Source of the DNA: Opisthocomus hoazin
Taxonomy: Eukaryota > Chordata > Aves > Opisthocomiformes > Opisthocomidae
Direction: 5' to 3'
DNA length: 64,000 bases
Assembly (NCBI RefSeq): GCF_030867145.1
Contig: NC_134416.1
Span: forward strand, 97,751,183-97,815,182
Shown: one piece after another, positions 41,001 to 49,068 of the stretch
How positions within the stretch are numbered: position 1 is the stretch's first letter
How the letters are laid out: every line of letters begins with the position of its first letter
Notes under the pieces: model-generated
Seen by the model: only the letters and a program-made list of their open reading frames with translations
Databases searched by the model: none
What the model was told of the DNA's origin: nothing
Made by a program: the position numbers and the translations under genes

Positions 41001-44000
41001 GGCCTCGCCGCTGCTTCTGGAGGATTATGGCTGCTTTCTTCAGGCACAGGAACTTTTTCCTACCACAGTATGCTCTGTAGTTCTTCTGTATCACAACCAC
41101 ATGGTGGAGAACCTTTCTATACCGCTTTCTGGGAGATAAAAAATAGAAGGCAAATTTCTAAGAAAACAAGGAACTAACGAGCAGTCGCGAGAGGTCTTGC
41201 CATGGTGACCTGCAATAACGAGCCCATGGTAGTAAAATAATTTATTATTTCTAGTTTTGTGACGGTTTCCCCATTCTCGTTCACATTCTCCTCCCTAGGA
41301 GAGGAAAGAGGTTCTCTCCTTTCTATGACAGCGCTGTCTGTGTCTTCATTAAGGAAATGCACATTACCTGTCTTACACGTTCTTCTGCCCCTGACAAACA
41401 GATGCTAAAAGGGCAGCTCTGTGTGTGTGCACACATGTGGAGAAAGAATATACATAGGTAGTCACCCCACATCTCAGAAAAGAAAGATCATGAACAGCAG
41501 GATAGCTCTGTCATTATAAAAGAAATACAGTTTTTGAGTGACTGGTGAGAACATAAGGACAGGACTAATATACACATGAAGAGAAATTACCTCGTTATGC
41601 AAACAAGTTTCCTTAAGCTGTCCTCAACTGATTCGTAGAAAAAGCAGAGAAACAAACAGATGGGATGAACAACTCCACTTAATACATAATGCATGAAGCC
41701 AGGTAAAGAAGTGAAACGTTAATCAGTTACCTAATGTCATGATTCTTTAAGAACCGATTAGTTTTATTTGCCTTCTCTTTTCTTGCCATGACAAGCAAAG
41801 ACAAAGCTGAATCTCAGCTGGTAACTTGGGGCAGCCCCACTAGGTGCCATCCAGCTAGATTTTCTACCGTGGATCTAATGCCATGATACGATTATATTGG
41901 CTGACCTCCAATCTTCCATACTGTCCTATTCATTATATTAAAACAATTCAAACTCCATTTTTTTTTTTATTCATGGATCTGGCAAAGATACCAGATCCAA
42001 GATTTGGATGCCTGGTCCCTACAAAAAGTTAAGAATTGTGCCAGAAGGATTTAATTCCATGACACCCCACCCACTTCTTCAAAAGTTTAATTGTTAATGT
42101 TCTGGTCTACTCACTCACCGGGCTGCATAACCTAAGATGTGCGCTCGGATAATCATTGCTGCCTTGGTGACTTCCACCTCTCGCTGCTTCTCCAACTTGT
42201 GTTCCAAGGACTCGCGGAGAAACACCTACAGAAGAAAATTTCTGGCTTAACCAACTTGCGGACAGCATCATATATATCATATATGAAGGACAGCCAGGGT
42301 GCTGCCAATGTCAGTCCGAGCAGCAAGCCTCAGCCTGGGATTCAGAGACAAACATATCATTTCCTCAACAGAAAAGAAAAAACTGAAACGTATTCCTCTT
42401 AAAAGAAAATACCTGCAGATGATCCTGTAACTCTGGATTACAGTGGGAAGAGCCTGATGGGCTGTTCAAGCAGGAAAAAAGGTAGTTTCTCCCTCTCTGT
42501 TTCGTGGAGAAAAAAGCCCATCATCAAAGCAAAAGCAGCAGCACTCCCACGGAGAGGCACAGTTCTGAGTTTTGATTGTCACTAGAAAGGGACCACGTTT
42601 TACTGCAAATCACTCAACACTAAGGAACGTGGAAAGTCCCACAGAAAGTCCCAAAGTGCCGCACCGAGCTGCGCTGGGCAGCTCTTTCTGTATAAAATTT
42701 TTACTCATGGAAAAAGCCTTTTCTCTGACTCAGTGGGCAATCCTTCTTTGCTCTACACACACTGGCTTTAAAAACACAACAGAATTCTGCTTCAGAAAGG
42801 CACCCAGCTCCCTCCCAAACAAAAATGGATGTTCAGCCCACGTTCAGCCTGGGCTCACGCCTTTTCCCGAGCGGGCGCATGGCAGCTTGAGATGTAAACG
42901 ACCAGAAAAATTCACGCTGAAGCTAAATCATCGCAAAGTTGTTGTTACCCCTCTTAAGCAACATGGGCAGGATTGTGCCCCGTCCTGGGTTCAGTCTAAA
43001 ACCAATGCCCTCTTGTTCTCCTCCACAATAAGCTGTTGATGAAGACTCTTACAAATGTGCGGGCAGCTCCTGGGGGGGTGAGCCCAGGCCCCAGCAAGGG
43101 AAATTACAGCAGAGCTCTGGCTCCTGCTGAGGTCTGGATGAGCAGCTGGTTAAAAAAAATTCGTGTTCTCACAAACATACATCCCTAAGATGCCAAAGCA
43201 CTGTCCGGGGTCTGTGCATAAATACTGTTAATATACGACGTCTGAAAGTATAATGGGAAGCACAGCCCAGCTCTGCGGCCGAACATTATCACCGTATTAT
43301 TTGTAAGCCATCATCTACAAAAACGGGATGAAAGATGACTTCAACTGCCATCAGAATATTTCAGATTCTATCTCTTAAAATAACTGTAAAATGATTAAAT
43401 CAACTTTCCCAATAGCATCTCTGAGGCTCTGTAAGTGTTCAGGGGAACGGAGGAAACCCTTCAAAACCATGCCGTTGTGGGGAGAAGGGGGGGAGAAGGA
43501 AGGGCTTTTCACACAAAAATCAATCAGACTTTACAAAATATTTTTGCTACCTTATGGTAATGAGAAAGCTTTTTTCACAGTTCTACCAACTGACAGGAAA
43601 ACTGCAAGTGTAAGACGTAATTCAGCAAACTTTACTTCTGGATCTGTTTTTCATTCTCCGCTACGGAAGCCCTGGGAGTGCAAACAGGAGTTACTAGAGA
43701 AAAAAACAAGGAGAAAGCCGTCCGCAGAGGCCTGGGGGATGATGCTTGACAGAGATGGCCTGATATTCGCAATCCACTCTCTAGTCCTTTGCACCAGGCA
43801 TTTTTAAGATTTAGGAAATCTCAGATCCGGCAGCGGGGAATCTTCTCCTGAGTACGCAGTGCTTTCACACCGTTTGTTACGACCAAGAGCACAGGTTTGC
43901 AAGGAGGGAAGCTCTGCACGCAGCTGTTGTCCAGAATCAAACTTGCACAACGAGCATGCAAAAGCACCTGGATTGTTTTCTTTCTCAAATTGTAAATCCA

Positions 44001-45022
44001 TTCTTTTAATTGAAATCACTTGAATTTTTTTTGGAAGAAAAAAAAGTTTCGGGCAAAGTTCAGGTTGTCCAGTAGGACAACGTGTGTGTAGGACACATAT
44101 TGAGGTCTAGTGTACCTCTGAAAAAGACTCTCAGACTAGGATAGCAAGCACACTCAGAGCTCAACTCTGCCACACGAACATTGGCTAAAATTCCTCCCCC
44201 TGATTTCGGCCAGTGAGCGGGTATCACGCGGGTGGATTTACTAGTGTGACTGGAGCTCCCTGCAGAATAAAAGCACTACCTCACATGCTCAATACTTCTA
44301 AAAATGATAAAATCCAGCTACCATGCTTTAAGCTCTGATTCCTCACCAGCGCTATCGCTTGTGAGCAGTGGCAGAAAACTGAAGTGGACTCTTTCTCCAT
44401 GAGTGAAATCACCAGTCCAGTGTCTAAGTGCCTTAGACAGCAAATTCCTCAGCACAACCATTAATTGTTGCTACAAGGCTTTCACCATAGGCATGCGCAG
44501 CTTCTTTTCAGGCCAGAAGTAATTACCATTACAACTGCCCCTCTGCAGCTGTGCAGTCTAAATCCTGTCCCCTCAGCTTTGTACAAGCACCAGTCCCACA
44601 ACATGCACAGTCAGATTATTTTACCTTATTTTTTCCAAGCTGCCATTCGGTGCTTGTGTTGTCATACAGACGAAGAAGGACGGCGCATTTCTCATTTAAA
44701 TCTTCGGGCAGAGTTAAGTTTCTCATGAGGACTTTATACCTGGCAACCAAAAAGCATTTATTACTTCATTTAAAAGACAAGTTCTATTTTTGCCATACGA
44801 TTTTTTTCTTACTAGATTTTCACTTTATCCCTCAATACAGGAACATTGATTTGGTATCCAGGACTCGCATCTGAAGTGCACAAGTCGGTGTGTTTACCTT
44901 ATATAAAAGTCTTGAAAGGGCCTCCGGACCGGGAAGCCAGCCCTCCGAATCCTGACTGTCTCCAGCATCCCAGAATAGCGCAGCTGGTTAAGCACCACTG
45001 TCTGATCGAACTGGTCTGGCAT
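13989..45022 (-). CDS. MYO10: MYO10, 3' portion (22 coding exons, partial at 5' end)
   Basis: Unconventional myosin-X is an actin-based motor that builds filopodia and carries integrins, PIP3-bound membrane and microtubule links to their tips. The 22 exons listed separately all have GT-AG borders on the minus strand and join in phase, giving 4254 nt (1417 residues plus TGA). Domains in order are: motor C-end and converter, three IQ motifs, SAH/coiled coil, acidic PEST-like segment, PH1N-PH2-PH1C, PH3, MyTH4 and FERM. Identity rests on near-continuous agreement with remembered human MYO10 (about 2058 residues); no other MyTH4-FERM myosin has three PH domains. Motor exons coding roughly the first 643 residues are absent from the window. 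Introns range from 158 nt to more than 3 kb. Apart from the repeats listed separately I recognise nothing else in them. Confidence 0.97.
14384..14575 (-). CDS. MYO10: MYO10 exon: FERM F3 (PTB-like) lobe
   Basis: The exon reads [60 protein letters not shown]. This is the PH/PTB-fold F3 lobe that binds integrin beta tails and the DCC P3 peptide. It ends in phase 0 (GAG|gtaaga). Confidence 0.98.
14953..15405 (-). CDS. MYO10: MYO10 exon: FERM F2 lobe and start of F3
   Basis: A 151-codon exon coding [60 protein letters not shown] and [36 protein letters not shown] is the central F2 helix. [20 protein letters not shown] crosses into F3. It ends in phase 0 (GAG|gtgagt). Confidence 0.98.
15406..17897 (-). 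other. MYO10: MYO10 intron within the FERM F2 lobe region
   Basis: 2.5 kb intron between the F1-F2 boundary exon and the F2/F3 exon. No interspersed repeat or extra exon is recognised. Confidence 0.8.
17898..18018 (-). CDS. MYO10: MYO10 exon: FERM F1-F2 boundary
   Basis: The exon reads [52 protein letters not shown] and [14 protein letters not shown] are the conserved beginning of the F2 (alpha-helical) lobe. It ends in phase 0 (CAG|gtaaag). Confidence 0.97.
18962..19098 (-). CDS. MYO10: MYO10 exon: FERM F1 lobe
   Basis: The exon reads [40 protein letters not shown], then LAKFEK. The FALFEYNG and '[11 protein letters not shown]' motifs are typical of MyTH4-FERM myosin F1 lobes. It ends in phase 2 (GAA AA|gtgagt). 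Confidence 0.97.
19567..20740 (-). mobile_element. Young CR1 LINE with open reverse-transcriptase frame
   Basis: A 5'-truncated CR1 in the same orientation as MYO10. The 3' end is three TCACAGAA octamers (reverse complement of TTCTGTGA). From its 5' break the frame is uninterrupted to the ORF2 stop at 19656, about 360 codons of LINE sequence. Visible RT motifs are [34 protein letters not shown] and the catalytic FADDTK. After these come the CR1 C-terminal [20 protein letters not shown] and [19 protein letters not shown]. It lacks the endonuclease and 5' half, so it cannot mobilise itself. The 5' limit is estimated from where homology stops. Confidence 0.95.
20860..21067 (-). CDS. MYO10: MYO10 exon: MyTH4 end to FERM F1 start
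   Basis: The exon reads (R)[38 protein letters not shown], then [20 protein letters not shown]. The second half begins the ubiquitin-like F1 lobe of FERM. It ends GAG|gtgaga in phase 0. A young CR1 LINE begins only about 125 nt downstream of this donor. Confidence 0.97.
21068..22681 (-). other. MYO10: MYO10 intron between MyTH4 exons
   Basis: 1.6 kb, AT-rich, no recognised element. Confidence 0.8.
22682..22979 (-). CDS. MYO10: MYO10 exon: MyTH4 core
   Basis: A 298-nt exon coding (L)[51 protein letters not shown]...GSVGN, and [30 protein letters not shown] and W(Q)IL are the signature MyTH4 motifs. The methionine in TCMSC replaces the leucine I remember from human. It ends in phase 2 (AAA AG|gtgaga). 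Confidence 0.98.
22980..24801 (-). other. MYO10: MYO10 intron within MyTH4
   Basis: 1.8 kb. Contains the (AGG)n tract at 23911; otherwise nothing recognised. Confidence 0.8.
23911..23936 (+). repeat. (AGG)n purine tract
   Basis: Eight consecutive AGG triplets followed by GG. Such tracts can form G-quadruplexes. On the transcribed gene strand it is a (CCT)n pyrimidine run. Confidence 0.9.
24802..24925 (-). CDS. MYO10: MYO10 exon: MyTH4 N-terminal part
   Basis: The exon reads [20 protein letters not shown], then [20 protein letters not shown]. The [19 protein letters not shown] block is the classic MyTH4 start, used in MYO10 for microtubule and DCC cargo binding together with FERM. It ends in phase 1 (AAC T|gtaagt). 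Confidence 0.97.
26169..26326 (-). CDS. MYO10: MYO10 exon: PH3 end, linker to MyTH4
   Basis: The exon reads (G)[18 protein letters not shown], then [20 protein letters not shown] and [22 protein letters not shown] is the PH3 C-terminal helix. The [14 protein letters not shown] run leads into MyTH4. It ends in phase 0 (AAG|gtaggc). Confidence 0.97.
27476..27670 (-). CDS. MYO10: MYO10 exon: PH3 N-terminal part
   Basis: The exon reads (G)[20 protein letters not shown], then [20 protein letters not shown] and [14 protein letters not shown]. This is a standard PH beta-1 to beta-6 block (WLHK...KKRWFVLT...LDYY) and is the third PH domain of the MYO10 tail. Phase 1 in and out. Confidence 0.97.
28124..28266 (-). 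CDS. MYO10: MYO10 exon: PH1 C-half, start of PH3
   Basis: The exon reads (R)[18 protein letters not shown]...[16 protein letters not shown]...EFIVRG. NSFVIIT...HCNAD are the last PH1 strands and MHHWITLLQ is its terminal helix with the diagnostic W. EFIVRGWLHK across the junction opens PH3. It ends in phase 1 (AGG G|gtaaga). Confidence 0.97.
28267..30674 (-). other. MYO10: MYO10 intron between PH1 C-half exons
   Basis: 2.4 kb. Holds a poly-A run (29856-29873) and a GC-richer insert of about 480 bp described as a possible LTR remnant. Confidence 0.7.
29280..29760 (+). mobile_element. Possible LTR-like remnant
   Basis: A block with higher GC and CpG than the surrounding intron. Its 3' end resembles an LTR R/U5: 'ctgaatagagattcagtgggctctctgctcagcttctctcttctcagg' then 'gcaatagggggttca'. 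The first part would be a decayed AATAAA. I could not find matching TG start, CA end and target-site duplication, so the call is weak. Confidence 0.3.
30675..30730 (-). CDS. MYO10: MYO10 exon: linker before PH1 C-half (56 nt)
   Basis: A short exon coding [18 protein letters not shown] plus two bases of the next arginine (AG|gtaagt). It matches the conserved [12 protein letters not shown] segment of vertebrate MYO10 that resumes PH1 after the PH2 insertion. Confidence 0.95.
31515..31608 (-). CDS. MYO10: MYO10 exon: PH2 helix and linker back to PH1
   Basis: The exon reads [20 protein letters not shown]...[20 protein letters not shown] is the PH2 C-terminal helix with its invariant tryptophan. 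The remainder links to the second half of PH1. It ends in phase 0 (GTG|gtaagt). Confidence 0.96.
31609..34974 (-). other. MYO10: MYO10 intron within PH2
   Basis: 3.4 kb, the longest intron inside the tail. It includes a G-rich run at about 33497-33515; no interspersed repeat or additional exon is recognised. Confidence 0.75.
34975..35070 (-). CDS. MYO10: MYO10 exon: C-half of PH2
   Basis: The exon reads (K)[18 protein letters not shown]...[11 protein letters not shown](S), the last strands and the start of the C-terminal helix of PH2. It enters in phase 2 and leaves in phase 2 (GCA AG|gtatga). Confidence 0.96.
36309..36552 (-). CDS. MYO10: MYO10 exon: PH1 N-half fused to PH2
   Basis: One uninterrupted exon carries the N-terminal half of PH1 ([22 protein letters not shown]) and, after the linker RSKQEALKQ, most of PH2 (GWLHKKGGG...[19 protein letters not shown]). 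This is the known MYO10 split-PH layout, in which PH2 sits in a loop of PH1. The basic KK...RR...KKRW residues of PH2 form the PtdIns(3,4,5)P3 pocket. Donor AA|gtaggt. Confidence 0.97.
36803..36870 (+). mobile_element. 68-bp CR1 3' stub
   Basis: Only the last part of a CR1 remains: 'ggcaggagggttggactagatgacc' followed by 'tccaacccctaccattctgtgattctgtga'. It lies in the intron upstream of the PH1/PH2 exon, antisense to the gene. It is well preserved, so it is a severe 5' truncation rather than old decay. Confidence 0.93.
37895..38018 (-). CDS. MYO10: MYO10 exon: PEST end to first strand of PH1
   Basis: The exon reads [18 protein letters not shown]...[14 protein letters not shown]...FLYMKG, ending in phase 1 (AAA G|gtactg). 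The acidic run closes the PEST segment and FLYMKGG begins PH1 beta-1. Confidence 0.96.
39251..40153 (-). CDS. MYO10: MYO10 large exon: SAH end, anti-parallel coiled coil, PEST-like region
   Basis: This 301-codon exon is the largest in the window. The first part ([14 protein letters not shown]...[16 protein letters not shown]...[19 protein letters not shown]) completes the helix and the coiled coil that mediates anti-parallel dimerisation. It is followed by the conserved [20 protein letters not shown]. The rest is acidic and rich in S, T, P, D and E ([43 protein letters not shown]), the calpain-sensitive PEST region. It ends GAQSS in phase 0 (gtaagt). Relative to remembered human sequence, a few residues appear inserted near [16 protein letters not shown]. 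Confidence 0.98.
40577..40616 (-). CDS. MYO10: MYO10 exon: 40-nt exon within the single alpha helix
   Basis: A short exon coding (R)[13 protein letters not shown], all helix-favouring charged residues. It has acceptor 'tttag' and donor CAG|gtaaat. It fits the phase on both sides (1 base plus 13 codons) and continues the charged i/i+4 pattern of the flanking exons. Confidence 0.9.
40919..41128 (-). CDS. MYO10: MYO10 exon: IQ2, IQ3 and start of single alpha helix
   Basis: IQ2 is [17 protein letters not shown] and IQ3 is [18 protein letters not shown]. They are followed by the highly charged [19 protein letters not shown], the start of the stable single alpha helix that lengthens the lever arm. 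The downstream splice donor is weak (AG|gtgcag), but it is the only GT that fits the phase. Without splicing the frame would stop after about 15 residues. Confidence 0.93.
42119..42225 (-). CDS. MYO10: MYO10 exon: lever arm start and IQ1
   Basis: The exon starts [16 protein letters not shown], the universal myosin KVFLR lever-arm start. It ends in the first IQ motif, [15 protein letters not shown], whose canonical IQ dipeptide is replaced by IR, as in mammalian MYO10. This motif is expected to bind calmodulin or a calmodulin-like light chain. It ends in phase 2 (CG|gtgagt). Confidence 0.96.
42226..44624 (-). other. MYO10: MYO10 intron between converter and lever arm
   Basis: 2.4 kb without recognised repeats or exons. 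Confidence 0.75.
44625..44739 (-). CDS. MYO10: MYO10 exon: converter domain
   Basis: The exon reads (R)[17 protein letters not shown]...[15 protein letters not shown] and ends in phase 0 before gtaaaa. The YKVLM start and the WQLGKxKVFLRE run across the next junction are the converter-to-lever-arm transition of class X myosins. It joins the previous exon through an intron of only 158 nt. Confidence 0.96.
44898..45022 (-). CDS. MYO10: MYO10 exon: end of motor core and start of converter
   Basis: This is the 5'-most exon found. It opens with ATG directly after a 'ttttag' acceptor and reads [14 protein letters not shown]...[15 protein letters not shown]. The [12 protein letters not shown] block is the conserved myosin segment between the actin-binding region and the relay/converter (SH helices). 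It ends in codon phase 2 (ATA AG|gtaaac). The first codon coincides, as I recall it, with the initiator methionine of the headless isoform. Confidence 0.96.
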
Positions 45023-46590
45023 CTAAAACGAGCAGGTTCAAAACAAGGACTTTAATAGCAGTGGTGAGAGAAGTCGGGGGAAATAAACAAAGGGCAAATT
45101 ATATGGATCTGCAATGCATAAATGCTAAAAACTAGCTACACAATGTCTTGAAGGACACCAGCAGTTCAGAACATATAAAAATGTATCTACAGGATGGAAA
45201 TAAAGGGGTAATTACACAATATAATTTCCATAAACACAACATTTACAGCCATTTAATCCCATCAGCTCTCTCCTTCCATGTCTCGTGTATTCGCAGGCCA
45301 TTGCTGTGCAGGAAGAAGCGACGGAAAGAAGCCGACAGGTCAACAGCCACCAGCTTGGATATTTTGTTTCTTTAGCAACTGAATTGACAGTTTCTGTAGA
45401 TGATCCCAAATGTTGAAAATACACAAATACAGTGGTGTGATACAGTTTTAGGAAAAAACACAAAACCAGAAGGGCAGAAAAGATTTAATTTTTAGTGTAG
45501 TGACAATTCATCTACTATGGACAAGGATGGAAGTTTGCCAGCGGAACCTCAAATCTTAAATAAGCTGTATTTCAAAGAGTTTCTTTTTGCTGCTATTCTG
45601 AACAGCAGAAATATTTTCATCTATAAACAGAGAAAAAAATAATTTGCTTATCTGAAATAAGTCTCTCTTAGTTTGCACGCAGTTCTTTCGGCATAATTTT
45701 TCATTTAGAAAACAGGTAACCCTAGCCACTCAGCCACAAAAACCTGTGCGTACTGATCAGTATCTTCCTGCCCCCGGGAGCCCCTTGTCCCATCGCAGGG
45801 TCCCCAAAGTCACCTGTCCTGTCACCACGCTTTGAGGTAAACCAGCCACGGCCACACAAAGCTACTCAAGACAGTTGACAGCAAAGCTGTAGATGCCCCA
45901 TCCCTGGAAACATTCAAGATAGTGCTAATCCCTACCCGGGAAAACGCCAGCAACCCTGATACCGAAACGCCACCACATGTAAATACACCGTTTCCTTCAT
46001 CAGCTCCAAAATCCACTTTAACCCACCAGCTGACTCTCCTGCACTGTCATCTGCAGGGCTGGAGTACAGGGCTTAGTACCCTGCAAGAAGTTCAGAAGGT
46101 GGGATCTCATAGATAGAGTCAATGGTTTATGTAAGACCTGGAGTTCCTCAGCTGGTAGAAATGACAGCAAGACCAAGCCCTGAGCAACTGCAAATCAGAG
46201 GACTCTCTTGGTATTTGTTAACTGGCTTTAATCATGCCTCTTCTTCAACCTAGCAAATAAATGACTCCTCAGAATTTTAACTTCTCAAAAGTAATTTCAG
46301 GAAAGCACAGACTCAAAAGATAATTAAAAATACCTAGTCTAAACTTTTCCATCAGCACCTTTATGTGTAAAGCAAAACACTATGTGCCAGTGATAACTCA
46401 GATTCGTTAATTAGGTAGCTTCAAAAATATTGATAGATTAGCTTCTACCTCCCTCCTTTAACAGGCAAAATCTCTAATTGAAATGTTGCCACTCTTCCTT
46501 TCATTAATTTCCTTTCCCAAGCAGAGTTGGGAGCCCCCCTGCACCAAGCTGTCGTGGAGCTGCCCAGGCCAACGCTTCCCCGGCACTCAC

Positions 46591-46930
46591 CGTTCTTCCG
46601 ACAGCAGCAGACCTTCCAACCCCTTCCTTTGGTATCTGGGCTAAAATTCACACGGAAAAAGACCACAGCCCGGCCCTTCCTCCACAGTCCACAGCACTGA
46701 ACAAAAATGAAAACAATTTGTGTTTCAAAAAGCGGCCGGTCACCACGGCGAGCCCTGCCCTGCCCGGGGAGATGAGCACTGGGCTGGCAGGACCTGGTCC
46801 GGCCCCAGCAGGCGGACGGGGGAACAGGGAAACTCCGCCACCCGCAGCAGCCTCCGAGACGGGTGCCTTGCACCGCAGGGAGCTCAGGAGCCGCACCAGC
46901 TCCGCACCGCTGCGGCCGCTGCCACGCTGA
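46591..46930 (-). promoter_or_regulatory. Candidate alternative 5' exon / CpG-rich promoter patch
   Basis: A CpG-rich block (ctgcggccgctgcc, gcggccggtcaccacggcg) on the gene strand. It is followed by sequence ending in a consensus splice donor, AACG|gtgagtg, at 46590-46589. It sits 1.6 kb upstream of the exon that starts with ATG. No TATA box is evident. The exon and promoter assignment are inference. Confidence 0.3.
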
Positions 46931-48516
46931 TGGCTCTGATACAAACGTGATTTAACCGTTTATCCCCGTGTCTGCACCCATAAAAACCCTGACGAACAAG
47001 CTCTTCCTTCTCAACAGCATGCTCAATCTGGATTTTGCCACCGCTGGTAAAATACACCTCGAGCAAAACCTTTTTGTTGTACTGAGCAGAGAGTATGAAC
47101 ACTTACAATAAAGGTATCGATACTCATGACCGGTATCGCCAGCAGCGTTTTCCACACGTGCCCACCCTACGGCAGTATTAGGGGAAAAAAACATTTTCAC
47201 TTTTTGCCTCGCATAACCCACGGCTGATTCGTGCCACAAATGGACACTGGTCAATACATCTTTTTTTCTCTGACACTATACACGCTCTCAGTCCTTTTAC
47301 CCTACCCATACTCGATGGCTCAAAAGGTGACGATCTTCACAAGACTTGCAAACAAAAAGTATTTTCGGGGCAGTGAGGCCGGGAAGCAGACGCATGGATG
47401 GGAGCGGGGATACACCAAAGCCAGGCAAAATGTTGGTGATACCACAGATGTCTCTCTCATACGGCAGTCTCTCAATTTGCAAGGGAGCACCTCCTGCTCT
47501 GAGAGCCAGATGGCTGCTGCATCACCTAATCCTTTTATTGCCAGCCCCAGGCACTTAAAAAGTCAAAAGTCAGCCACATGGCTGGCTTGAAAGCGCATGT
47601 CACTTTTTAAAAAAGAAACTTTCTACCTCTGTTTTGAGTTGCAGAGGGAGAAGCAACATTTTCATGACCTTTTTCCAGCAGCTGCAGAAGTTAGAAAGAG
47701 CCCTGCTCTGTCACAAGAAGGTGGGTTTTTCACACAGTCACCTAACTCCATCTTAAACAAAAGCATGAAACACTGCGAGAGATGTTAGCACGGTATCACA
47801 GCAGGGCAACATAAAGACCATCACAATTTAATTACACGAGCACACTCCTTTGCTTTACACTACTAGCTATTTTCAGTTACTCACAGACACGTGAGGCTAT
47901 TAAACCAGAGGGTCAAACCCAGCCCTGGCATGTCACTGGAGTTACATCTGCAACAAGTCTGGCTGCTTTGGGCAAACCGGGGGTGGTGGTAAGGGATGTG
48001 CCGGACTCCCATTTCACCCTTCGAACACGGAGTACCAGAAGCTACTCCCCACCACCTGGGGGTCTTCCACTGAGCCGTCGCAGGGACTCTGCAGTCCTCA
48101 CCAGCGAGGAGAGCTGCAGCCAGTCAGCGGCGGAGCCGAAACCCCGAACGCTAAAACAACCAGAAGCAGTAACAAACGCCGTCCCTGCGCACACCTCCAC
48201 AGCACCCAGCACGCCCACCCCACGCCTCGGCCACACGCTGCACCTCAGGGAGTTCCACTCTGTGGACGAAGAGGATTTCAGCCTGGACTGCATAAAACCT
48301 TGCAGACAGGGATAACCTTAAGCGTAACTTCAAGTCAGCAGGACTGCTTGTACTTAAAAAGTCAATTGCATGAGCATTTATTGCACCAGAGTGCAAGTGC
48401 TGTATATACCCCACTGCTAAACTGCAGGCACTTCTAAGACAGAGAATGATGACCATCTCCGCTTGAACGAATCTCAGTGCAGCGCTAAGGAGTTCAATGT
48501 GCAGTAGCATAAAGAC

Positions 48517-49068
48517 TCACAGAATCACAGAATGGTAGGGGTTGGAAGGGACCTCTGTGGGTCATCTAGTCCAACCCCCCAGCCAAAGCAGGGTCACCTA
48601 CAGTAGGCTGCACAGGACCGCGTCCAGGTGGGTCTTGAATATCTCCAGAGAAGGAGACTCCACAACCTCCCTGGGCAGCCTGTTCCAGTGCTCCGTCACC
48701 CTCAGAGGGAAGAAGTTCTTCCTCATGTTCAGCTGGAACTTCCTCTGCTTCAGTTTGTGCCTGTTGCCCCTTGTCCTGTCGCTGGGCACTACTGAAAAGA
48801 GTCTGGCCCCATCCTCCTGACACCCACCCTTCAGATATTTGTAAGCATTTATTAGGTCCCCTCGCAGCCTTCTCTTCTTCAGGCTGAACAAGCCCAGCTC
48901 CCTCAGCCTCTCCTCGTAGGAGAGATGCTCCAGTCCCCTCACCATCCTCGTAGCCCTCCGCTGGACTCTCTCCAGTAGCTCCTCATCTTTCTTGAAGTGG
49001 GGAGCCCAGAACTGGACACAGTACTCCACATGGGGCCTCACTAGCGCAGAGTAGAGGGGGAGAAGAAC
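48517..49068 (-). mobile_element. CR1 LINE, 5'-truncated, minus strand
   Basis: The 3' end is two TCACAGAA octamers. It carries the last 147 codons of ORF2 without a break ([20 protein letters not shown] ... [20 protein letters not shown], stop). It stops abruptly after 'cactagcgcagagtagaggggg'. Close to the 19.6-kb copy, hence fairly young. Confidence 0.95.
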
